Below are positions 1 through 7,367 of a stretch of 64,000 bases of DNA, piece after piece (position 1 is the first letter of the stretch; the number at the start of each line of letters is the position of its first letter). The stretch is taken from NCBI GenBank assembly GCA_964569795.1, contig CAZMVB010000017.1, positions 1-64,000 on the forward strand, in the 5' to 3' direction. The translations under genes were made by a program, and so were the position numbers. The notes beneath the pieces were generated by a model, which was not told the DNA's origin, made no database searches, and saw only the letters and a program-made list of their open reading frames with translations. This DNA is from JAHJDS01 sp964569795. GTDB taxonomy: Bacteria; Desulfobacterota; Desulfarculia; Desulfarculales; JAHJDS01.

Positions 1-820
1 GGGCGCTGGTCTTCCTCAAGACCACCCAACGCATAGGGCTCGGTTTCAAGGTCACGTACTTGCGGTTGAGAAATATGCGATAAAGAGTGTCCTGGTTTCC
101 GTCCGTTCGTTTCGGCGGACCGACGTCTTTTCGGCGTCTTGCTGGGGGGGTAATAATTTATCCGCTGACCTACCCCCATTCAATGGACCACCCTTTGATT
201 CAGAGTTTGATTTATTGGAAGGCCACCCCGAAATTAGTACGACCGGCGTGATGATCCGGCTTTACCCGGAGTGGAGGTGTGGCGTACATTCCCGGACGAA
301 AGTCTCCCCTCGATTGAATCAAGGTATATCTCTCAGGACCAGACTCGCCTTTCAGCAGAACCCTTTCAAGATACGAGCGGCGTGCCAGACTTGCCCATGA
401 TTGCAGCCATGGAAAAAGCCGTGGTCAATCGAGTGGGCCATTATATTGAAATTGCAGGGGCCGCCAGAACCCATTATAGGGGAGCCCTACCTCCAAAACT
501 GGTAAGTCTGGTTTCCGGGTCACTCTGAAAGAGGCCGAATTTTAGCAAAACTAGACCTCGAATATCTCTCCCGTGGCTGGTCAACGGGAAGGGGGGCACT
601 GATTCCTCGGCTTGACCAGGTTCGAGAGTCGCCTTGGTCTCAGGCCGGTGGTCCCCGGCGGCGGCACTCCGCAGGGACGACTGACCGAAAAAGCTGGACA
701 GATTGCAGGATCGTTTATTAAAGTAATATCGGGCAGTGTACTAAAAGGTCACTCCCATGATATCATATCATACTGGGATGGTTGACTTTGGCCGGCCGGG
801 GCGTCGTGGCCTGAGGTCGG
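1..820. other. Stretch without a supportable gene
   Basis: All six frames are broken by stops and no family is recognisable. A 26-codon open frame enters from the left edge on the plus strand and ends at a TAA at 81-83. It could be the tail of a gene outside the window, but it is too short to identify. Base composition is less G+C-rich than the core of the window, in keeping with the degraded protease gene that follows. Confidence 0.5.
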
Positions 821-824
821 ATCG

Positions 825-3225
825 GTGAACTTCGCCCAGGACCTGACCTATACAGCGGTTCATTCGCTGTCCTCACCCAGCCGTTACGAATCCGTTTTTT
901 CGGTGACCTCGTCCGGCCCCTCGGCCAGCGACGGAACCACCAGGCAATTTCAAGGGAATACATCCCCTGGCGGTGGCAGGAACTACCCCTCGTTTTTTGG
1001 GAGTGCCGGTCATGCCGCCTGAAACCGGCTGGACATACGAGCAGATCATCGACAACCTCTGGGAGAGGGGGTATCACTGGAATTCTGTCATCGGTCAAGG
1101 AGTCTCCCTGACATATAGCTTCATGACAGCCAACCCTACTGGCTATTACCTACCCGATTTTGCTCCCTTTACAGAAGCCCAAAAGCAGGCCACCCGGTAC
1201 GCCCTGGCTCGCTGGGCGGAAGTAGCCAATGTTACTTTTACCGAAGTCACTGGGTCGTCTGGTACGGCTGGCAACATTGTTCTTGCCAATTCAAGTATTA
1301 CTACTACCGGAGCAACACAGCGATGGGTGTATACGGGGACCAATCAGCTAGCTCTAGCTGCCATTTTTATCAGTCCACACTATCAGCCGAATCAGTGGCT
1401 TGATCCGGGAGAATACGGCCTTAATACCCTGGCCCACGAGATCGGACATGCTCTTGGTTTGCCTAATCCCGGAGATTACAACTACACCCCTGGAGGGTAT
1501 ATAAGTTGGAATAACGATGCCTGGTACGTGGAGGACACCCATAGTATTATGTCGTACTTGAAACAATCTGATTATGCTCAAAATCCTCCAGCTACAGATG
1601 GGTATTCGGCCGGCCCGCTTTTGCATGACATCGGCGCCAGCCGACGTCTTGGACCCCGTCCATTTGGATAGCCTTGACGGCCAAAACGGTTTTGTCATCA
1701 ATGGTATCAATGCATCTGATTACTCGGGTAGTGCGGTCAGTTCCGCAGGTGACTTCAACCACGATGGTTTCGATGATCTGCTGATCGGGGCTCCCAGGGC
1801 CTATGGCAATGGTGGCGCCGACTCCGGCCAGACCTACTTGATATGCGGCAAACCAGGTGCCTGGGGCGCCTCGGTGCAACTCTCGACCCTGGATGTCTCC
1901 ACCGGACTTACCATCAACGGAGAGGCGGCTAACGACTATTCGGGCGGTTCGGTAGGCGGCGGCAAAGATATCAATGGCGATGGTTATGCCGACATAATCA
2001 TCGGCGCAACCGGCGCCGATGTCGGAGGCAAGGCCTATGTCATCTACGGTAAGGCTGCACAGCCAGCCGCACCTTTGATTTGTCTGATCTTGATAGTGGG
2101 GGCAATGGATTGGTCGTCAACGGCCTGCAAGCATATGATGCACTTGGTCAATCCGTGTCATCGGCCGGTGATGTCAACGGCGACGGCATCACGGACCTGA
2201 TCATCGGCGCCCATTCGGCTGACGCGGGTTCCCTCGATCACGCGGGCGCCAGCTATTTGATCTTCGGGCACGAGGGGGCGTGGAGCGGCACCTTCGATCT
2301 GTCGGACCTTGACGGCACCAATGGCGTCGCCATCAAGGGGGCCGTTGCGGATGAGCATTCCGGCATCAGCGTGTCCTCCGCGGGTGACATAGATGGTGAT
2401 GGATATGACGACCTGATCATCGGCGCGGGATATGCCGATCCCGGCGGCGCGATTGACGCCGGCTCGGCCTACATCGTCTTCGGACACTCCGGGCCATGGG
2501 GGCAGTCCCTCGATTTGGCCGATCTGAGCGGATCGGCCGGGTTCAAGATCGACGGCCGGGATGCCGGGGACAGATTCGGTCTTGCGGTCAGTCCGGCCGG
2601 GGACATCAACGGCGACGGATTCGACGACATCATCATCGGCGCCAGCTGGGCCGCTCCGGACGGAAGAACGAAGGCCGGCGAATCCTACGTCATCCTGGGG
2701 CAGGACTTCAGGAGCCAGGTGACCCATCTCGGTACGGAACAGGGTGACTCCCTCACGGGGACCGCCGGCGACGACATCATGATCGGCGGTCTGGGCGACG
2801 ATACCCTGGACGGCGGCGCCGGAGTGGACGTCCTCAAGGGAGGCGCCGGTGACGACACCCTGGTTTGGGACCCCAACGACTTCAGAATCGAGGGTGGTGG
2901 CGGGATCGATACCCTCAGCCTCACCGGCTCGAACGTCGAACTCGACCTGGACGGCCTGGCGGGGACGACGATCACCGGCATCGAACGGATAGACCTGACC
3001 GGGGCCGGGGACAATTCGCTGATCATCGGGGCCCAGGAGGCAATGCGCCTGTGCGACACCTCCGATACGCTGACTGTGGACGGTGACTCGGGAGACACAG
3101 TACTCATCCGCGACATGGCCCAGTGGACCGACATGGGCGCTGCCGGAAGTTACCGGACCTATTCCCACAACGATTCCCAGGCGACCCTTGTGGTCAATAC
3201 ATCGGTAAGCTGTAGCGGCCTGTGA
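825..3225 (+). pseudogene. Frameshifted serralysin-like (M10) metalloprotease with FG-GAP and RTX repeats
   Basis: Three consecutive reading frames together encode one secreted-protein architecture. The frame from about 973 to 1671 carries a serralysin-type catalytic domain with a zinc motif HEIGHALGL and a Met-turn SIMSY. The third zinc ligand expected in HExxHxxGxxH is asparagine here (LPN instead of LSH). Around 1635 the sense continues in the next frame with FG-GAP/integrin-type calcium repeats of the form AGDxNxDGxxDxxIGA, about five copies between 1738 and 2655. Near 2060 it returns to the first frame and ends with RTX glycine-aspartate nonapeptides at about 2734-2868. The extreme N-terminus (825-1022) is in yet another frame. 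Several single-base indels would be needed to restore it, so the gene is probably dead. Sequencing error in one or more places cannot be excluded. Related proteins leave the cell by type I secretion; no transporter is nearby. Confidence 0.72.
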
Positions 3226-3309
3226 GACGGGTTCAATTTTGACTCGAGTTGTCTGCTCGGCCGCTCGGTTTTCAACCGGAGCGACACCAATTTTTAAGGA
3301 GCGAGACGC

Positions 3310-3636
3310 ATGTTTTCGGAGAGTTTCATTGTGGGTTTCGGTTCCATCGGCCTGTACAGCGGGGTCGTGGTTTTGGACTTGACGGGTCTCTCCCCCACCG
3401 AGCGCGATGAGCAAGGGCAGCCGACCAGGGAGTTGAGGCAGCGAATCGTCATGACCCCCCAGGCCATGCTGGAGACCTTCAACGCCATGCAGGGCCTGAT
3501 GGCCAGACTCGAACAAGCGGGCCTGGTCAAGCGGGCTGACCCCACTGAACAGGCTGGCACCCCGGAGGCGCAGGGCAGCGGGGGTGAACCAAAAAAACCC
3601 GGCGGCCGCGGGCAACCAAAGACGCCCAACTTCTGA
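3310..3636 (+). CDS. Small hypothetical protein, distant resemblance to DUF3467
   Basis: A 108-residue protein with a good Shine-Dalgarno (AAGGAG, about ten bases before the ATG) and a rho-independent terminator close behind, so it looks like a real single-gene unit. The first half (VVVLDLTGL, then RQRIVMTP, then a helix ending in ARLEQAGLV) resembles the small DUF3467-type proteins, which have a strand-rich start and an 'RI.LTP' segment leading into a helix. The last 30 residues are Pro/Gly/Lys-rich and probably disordered. There is no signal peptide or membrane segment. The family assignment is from memory of the pattern and is weak; the existence of the gene is better supported than its name. 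Confidence 0.6.
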   Translation: MFSESFIVGFGSIGLYSGVVVLDLTGLSPTERDEQGQPTRELRQRIVMTPQAMLETFNAMQGLMARLEQAGLVKRADPTEQAGTPEAQGSGGEPKKPGGRGQPKTPNF

Positions 3637-3662
3637 CCAGTTGTCATGTTCTTTCCAACGGT

Positions 3663-3698
3663 CTGACAGGGTATTGAAAGACCTGTTAGGCTTTTTTT
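3663..3698 (+). terminator. Rho-independent terminator after the small hypothetical gene
   Basis: The arms CTGACAGG (3663-3670) and CCTGTTAG (3682-3689) pair with one G-T wobble around an 11-base loop. Seven T residues follow at 3692-3698. It lies 27 bases after the stop codon at 3636. Confidence 0.75.
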
Positions 3699-4379
3699 AA
3701 GAGGAGGCAGTCAGAACATCTCCTGGTGGAGATTGCCCTCGGTCAGGATCAGGATATATCTCTCCAGCCAAGACTCACGGCTGAGTCCAGACATGATCAC
3801 CTCCGAATCCTCCGCGGTAATGAACGCGAAGGAGGCCTGTCGTGAGGCATCCGAAGGGGCTGAGGCCGCCGGTGTCGCGGATGGGGGCGGCGGTCACCCG
3901 GACGTTGATCTTGCGGCGGAGGCGGTTGATCAGGTCGCCGGTAAAGGTCACCGGGGCGGCGGTCTCATTGACCACATCTTTTGTTGCATAATGTCTGAAG
4001 GGGCCCTCCAGGACCTGCCCCACGAAAAGCGGTCCCGATTCAGAGTCAGATCTGTGTCAGTCTGGAGATACTCGCTCCTTCGAATCGCGGCGCACTCCTC
4101 AGACCACCAGATTCAGACCAACCCCACCGAATGCACCCCGCGCCTCAGGTGCCTGGACAAAACACTTACTCCCCAGTCGCATCAACCCAGGGCGGCATGG
4201 TTCTATGCTAATGAACGGGCCCTCTCAGGCCACGGCCGACCTCACCTGGAAGGGACTCAAGGACGGCAGTCTAACCCGGGTCGGATTTGAAAAGGGGTGA
4301 CGGCTTTTTGGTGCGAAAAAACGAAAGGACCCGCGGCGTTCGTTAACAGTGTAACGTGCCGAAAGTCCTTGAAATACCT
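3699..4379. other. No supportable gene between the terminator and tRNA-Leu
   Basis: Open frames exist on both strands (for example 3733-4290 plus and 3775-4023 minus). None has a good ribosome binding site, recognisable family or consistent codon bias. The minus-strand frame may be a relic of a coding sequence, but I cannot identify it. Confidence 0.5.
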
Positions 4380-4467
4380 TGGTGCCGGAGGAGAGATTCG
4401 AACTCTCGCAGAGTCAAGCTCCGGGGGATTTTGAGTCCCCTGCGTCTACCAATTCCGCCACTCCGGC
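4380..4467 (-). tRNA. tRNA-Leu (CAA)
   Basis: Reading the minus strand, the acceptor arms GCCGGAG and CTCCGGC pair exactly. The D-arm region GTGGCGGAATTGGTAGACGC is typical of leucine tRNAs. The anticodon loop is CTCAAAA with anticodon CAA, there is a long type II variable arm, and the T-arm contains GTTCGAAT. The CCA end is encoded at 4380-4382. Confidence 0.95.
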
Positions 4468-4558
4468 ATAGATTTCTATCATATGAAAGCGACCGTCGGG
4501 TGTCAATGATTAATGATTGACAGGGGCCCGATGTTTTGGTAGAGAGTACTGGTCCGAC

Positions 4559-4634
4559 GGGGCTGTAGCTCAGTTGGGAGAGCGCATGACTGGCAGTCAT
4601 GAGGTCGAGGGTTCAAGTCCCTTCAGCTCCACCA
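4559..4634 (+). tRNA. tRNA-Ala (GGC)
   Basis: Acceptor arms GGGGCTG and CAGCTCC pair with one G-U. The D-arm is TAGCTCAGTTGGGAGAGC, the anticodon stem-loop ATGACTGGCAGTCAT gives anticodon GGC, the T-arm has GTTCAAGTC, and CCA is encoded at 4632-4634. It lies head to head with the tRNA-Leu gene, 91 bases away. The A+T-rich island begins just beyond its terminator, and tRNA genes are common integration points. Confidence 0.96.
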
Positions 4635-4642
4635 AAGAAATC

Positions 4643-4675
4643 AAGGGGTTAGGTCGAGTGGCCTGACCCCTTTTT
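4643..4675 (+). terminator. Terminator of tRNA-Ala
   Basis: The hairpin AAGGGGTTAGG / CCTGACCCCTT (one wobble, 8-base loop) is followed by a short T run, starting nine bases after the CCA end. Confidence 0.75.
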
Positions 4676-4749
4676 CTTGGCTAGCATCCATATAGCAATC
4701 ATTTCCTGGTTGTGCACCGCCTTCAGTTGAGGTTTTCGGGTGACAGGGG

Positions 4750-4779
4750 GTGGCATAGTGTGGTAATAGTACCTATAAT
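4750..4779 (+). promoter_or_regulatory. Possible promoter of the A+T-rich three-gene island
   Basis: A perfect TATAAT at 4774-4779 is preceded, 18 bases upstream, by GTGGCA (4750-4755), which matches four of six positions of a -35 box. It is about 80 bases upstream of the first island gene. The -35 match is weak. Confidence 0.4.
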
Positions 4780-4858
4780 TTAGGTGCGGATTGCACGGCT
4801 GGCTTTGTAAATAAGGAGTCTTGCCGAACAGGGGTCGGCCTTGCCAGGTTGGGTAACA

Positions 4859-5488
4859 ATGAAACCAATAAACGAAATGTCTAATATCAACATCATCGGC
4901 AAGTGGAATCCGTACATTTTTACTCCAGACTGGATGAAGCAAAATATTCTAAAAACAGAAACTGTAATGGTTGAATATAACATGGACAACAAGCAAACAA
5001 GGTTTGTTGGAGATAAGTTCTTTATTTATCCAGACCCGGACAAGATAATTGTAGATTTTTTTGAAATGACAAATGAAAGCATGTCTTTGGCCGAGGAAGC
5101 TGCTGTTCTTATTCTGGAAAAATTGCCACACACTCCAATTAATGCCGTTGGAGTTAATTATGTTTTTCTCGTTGAAGAAGCCCCTAAAGTTTTGATTAAT
5201 ATGTTCCAGTTGGATGATGAAGTGCTCTTAAGGGAAAAAGGCGCGACATACGATACCATCGAAATAAAACGGCCAATAATAATGAAAGACAGCCTAATTA
5301 ACTTATCACTACTTTTCGACAAGCAAAATAACAGCGTGAGAATTCACCTTAATTTTCATAAAAATGTTTCGAACACGCACGATGCATCATTGTTTTTAAA
5401 AAATAGAATGGTTTCAATGCATCAAGAGGCTTTAACAATATTAGCTAAGGTATATGGACTGCGACTGGAGGAGGCAGGAAGTGACTAG
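4859..5488 (+). CDS. Unknown protein, first gene of an A+T-rich three-gene island
   Basis: A protein of 209 residues if it starts at the ATG at 4859; an in-frame TTG at 4841 is an alternative and neither has a clear Shine-Dalgarno. I do not recognise the family. It is soluble by inspection (no signal peptide or membrane helix), with alternating strand-like segments such as KFFIYPDP, PINAVGVNYVF and VRIHLNFH. Codon use is A+T-rich, quite unlike the high-G+C genes to its right, which points to recent transfer. The stop codon overlaps the start of the next gene by eight bases, so the two are almost certainly translated together. Its position directly behind tRNA-Ala and its unknown partners suggest a mobile accessory function, possibly defence or toxin-antitoxin, but nothing in the protein itself proves this. 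Confidence 0.7.
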   Translation: MKPINEMSNINIIGKWNPYIFTPDWMKQNILKTETVMVEYNMDNKQTRFVGDKFFIYPDPDKIIVDFFEMTNESMSLAEEAAVLILEKLPHTPINAVGVNYVFLVEEAPKVLINMFQLDDEVLLREKGATYDTIEIKRPIIMKDSLINLSLLFDKQNNSVRIHLNFHKNVSNTHDASLFLKNRMVSMHQEALTILAKVYGLRLEEAGSD

Positions 5489-6047
5489 CATGCCCGAAGT
5501 GGGGACCAGTAACGTCGCCGCCGCAAATGGAAGTGGGTTTCGGTCTGCGATGAAGGCTGAAGAACGGGTACATTACCGTGATTGGCTTGGAAAAGATGTT
5601 GAACCGTGGCAGCAGTGGTCGCCAACAAGTGATATAATTGGTACAGGCCCAACAGGTACAAACAAAATAACCAAAACTTTTTACAGACATTATTTTAAAT
5701 ACAAGTCAATATTAAACGATATTTTCCGGGATTGTACTGCTAAGAACTGGGACGGACGCGGTGCTGAACCCGTGTCCTCCGCAGCTATTGACGAGGCAAG
5801 ACGTTTGCTAGAGAGTCTGCCTAATCATTTCGGACCAACCGACGTTTCACCCGACCCCGATGGCTTTATTTCTTTCGAATGGGAAAACAATCAAGGGTAT
5901 TATTTTATGGCAGGCGTAGGGGGAAATGGAGTTTTGTCATTCATAGCAAAATTGCCAGATGATGACATCCTGGGTCGGGATCGATTTCCTGGTTTTATGC
6001 CAGAATTCGCGATAAAAATGATAGAGCGGATAGTTGCAAACGGTTGA
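5481..6047 (+). CDS. Unknown protein, second gene of the A+T-rich island
   Basis: A protein of 188 residues starting at a GTG (5481) six bases after a strong GGAGGAGG (5467-5474). The ATG at 5490 is a poorer choice on spacing. Family unknown. Visible features are a tryptophan-rich N-terminal third (HYRDWLGK, EPWQQW), a central segment KNWDGRGAEPVS, and a C-terminal half with FISFEWENNQGYYF and FIAKLPDDDILGRD. The motif 'NWDGxGAxPVS...A...A..LL' is one I have seen in small accessory-region hypotheticals, but I cannot attach a function. It overlaps the upstream gene and is followed six bases later by the third gene. Confidence 0.7.
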   Translation: MTSMPEVGTSNVAAANGSGFRSAMKAEERVHYRDWLGKDVEPWQQWSPTSDIIGTGPTGTNKITKTFYRHYFKYKSILNDIFRDCTAKNWDGRGAEPVSSAAIDEARRLLESLPNHFGPTDVSPDPDGFISFEWENNQGYYFMAGVGGNGVLSFIAKLPDDDILGRDRFPGFMPEFAIKMIERIVANG

Positions 6048-6053
6048 TGAAGA

Positions 6054-6530
6054 ATGGAAGGAAATGCCTTTTTCGGGTCCTGGTTTCTGCGCATATCACC
6101 GGTGGTATTGAATTGCGAAACCGTTTCTCATTTTATAACCCGCGAAGACGATATCAGGCAAGACAACACAATTAGGCATCAGGCATTTTGGCCACGAAAG
6201 GATGTTTATAAAAATAAGGGACAATTAGAAGTGTCTGTATATCGTATTTCCGGTTGGAACGAGACGGCGCTTTGGGAAAAGGGAGTCGAAATTGCAAATA
6301 ATCGGTTGGGGGGCAAGCTACAGGGGAGATCGGATATTATGCCGGAAATGATCAGGCAAAAACGTCTATGTGTAAAACCTGATCGTAAGATACATCCTAG
6401 ACATGCAAATATTATTGCAAAAAAAAATTGGCCTCACTATGGGCTCTTACCAGACCTCAGAGAAGTTCAAAAGAGAATGGGCAAGGATATTGCGGAGTGC
6501 GCAACTAAATTGATACCATATAATGGATAA
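6054..6530 (+). CDS. Unknown protein, third gene of the A+T-rich island
   Basis: Up to 158 residues. The N-terminal 30 residues look atypical and the true start may lie further in; the ATG at 6054 has only a weak upstream purine run. The recognisable core begins near FITREDDIR and contains 'LEVSVYRISGWNETALWEKG' and 'HPRHANIIAKKNWP'. I recall this pair of signatures in a widespread family of small uncharacterised proteins, always next to unrelated unknown partners. The function is not known to me. It is the last gene of the A+T-rich block; composition returns to high G+C soon after its stop. Confidence 0.62.
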   Translation: MEGNAFFGSWFLRISPVVLNCETVSHFITREDDIRQDNTIRHQAFWPRKDVYKNKGQLEVSVYRISGWNETALWEKGVEIANNRLGGKLQGRSDIMPEMIRQKRLCVKPDRKIHPRHANIIAKKNWPHYGLLPDLREVQKRMGKDIAECATKLIPYNG

Positions 6531-6964
6531 AAATGTCTAGTATCTTGATGTTCTCATGTAACTCTTTGTTCGGTTTCAGACCCTGCCAATAAGGTGGACA
6601 GGACCCCGATGCACAAGAGGTTGTATTGAATCCAGTCCTCGAGGTACCGCTCCAGGGGCGTGAACCCCGAACACTTCATGCCGGGAAACCCCAGCCAGCC
6701 GCTCCAGTCTTGCGGGGCGCGAAAGGCGGTCGGGGCAGCCGGGTACCCCCTGGGCGGGGGTTCGGAACAACTGGAGTGGCGAGGGGGGTCGTTCCTCTGG
6801 GTGTCCTCGGCCAGGTGGTTAACGGTAACGCTCCCGGCTACCCTGCCAGGTAAGCAGATGATATCAAACAAAATATAAATTTTAATTTTCCGGAAGCCAG
6901 ATCGGGCCAGGACCCCAGGTCACCCCGGCTCTTCCAGGGCTCGGCCCTTGAAAAAATTTTTCTT
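6531..6964. other. No supportable gene between the island and the bam promoter
   Basis: Composition switches from A+T-rich to G+C-rich here. Several overlapping frames are open on both strands at about 6554-6878, as expected of G+C-rich DNA, but none shows a recognisable protein or ribosome binding site. The last 80 bases become A+T-rich again as the promoter is approached. Confidence 0.5.
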
Positions 6965-6993
6965 TTGACATATAGTTAAAATGTGGCTATAGT
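6965..6993 (+). promoter_or_regulatory. Sigma-70-type promoter upstream of the bam operon
   Basis: The -35 box TTGACA (6965-6970, perfect) and -10 box TATAGT (6988-6993, five of six) are separated by exactly 17 bases in a short A+T-rich stretch. It is the only strong promoter seen between the island and bamB, and would drive the small gene at 7046 and probably the whole bam operon. Confidence 0.75.
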
Positions 6994-7001
6994 GTAGCCA
7001 C
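6983..7001 (+). promoter_or_regulatory. Perfect inverted repeat overlapping the -10 box (operator)
   Basis: GTGGCTA-TAGTG-TAGCCAC is a perfect 7-bp inverted repeat with a 5-base centre. It covers the whole -10 box and runs past it. A dimeric repressor bound here would block RNA polymerase. The regulator is not identifiable from the window. Confidence 0.72.
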
Positions 7002-7045
7002 TAGATTTTGAACCTGTTGTTTTAACTGGACATTCTGGAGCCGTA

Positions 7046-7246
7046 TTGGAGGCATTTCCAGACGAAACAGGGGCGGTCGGGGCGTCCAACCACCCCCAGT
7101 TCGGGAAGAAAGTCGGAAAGACCAGGTTGGAGGCGTATGGCCTGGAGATGGTGGAGAAAGAGGTCCGGTCCAGCGGTGCCAGCGGCCGGGTATATCTGCC
7201 CGGAGATTGGGTGGGCAGCCGGGTCAAGATCATTCGGCTGGACTGA
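7046..7246 (+). CDS. Small DUF2080 / AbrB-like protein
   Basis: A 66-residue protein from a TTG start preceded by GGAG at suitable spacing; an in-frame ATG at 7148 would give only the last 32 residues. The C-terminal half, with SGASGRVYLPGDWVGSRVKII, has the 'G.S..VYLP..W.G..V..I' pattern of DUF2080-type and related AbrB-like proteins, many of which are annotated as transposon-encoded or as putative DNA binders. It sits alone between the operator-controlled promoter and bamB, so it may be co-transcribed with bam and could have a regulatory role. That role is inferred from position only. Confidence 0.5.
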   Translation: MEAFPDETGAVGASNHPQFGKKVGKTRLEAYGLEMVEKEVRSSGASGRVYLPGDWVGSRVKIIRLD

Positions 7247-7367
7247 GGGCGGTCTCCATGCCTGACTTGCCAAACGACTTGCCAGGGGTTCGAGCCGAAG
7301 GGACCGCCGGAGGCCGGGTGTTTTCGATCTTCGCCGGTCGGCTTCGTCAACTCTCGCGAGGAAAACA

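Noticed and set aside
3775..4023. 82-codon minus-strand frame with some protein-like composition
   Set aside because: No start signal, no recognisable family and no consistent neighbours; at best an unidentifiable relic.
6554..6871. 105-codon minus-strand frame upstream of the bam promoter
   Set aside because: Proline-rich composition typical of G+C-rich antisense frames, no ribosome site, overlapping frames on the other strand equally open.
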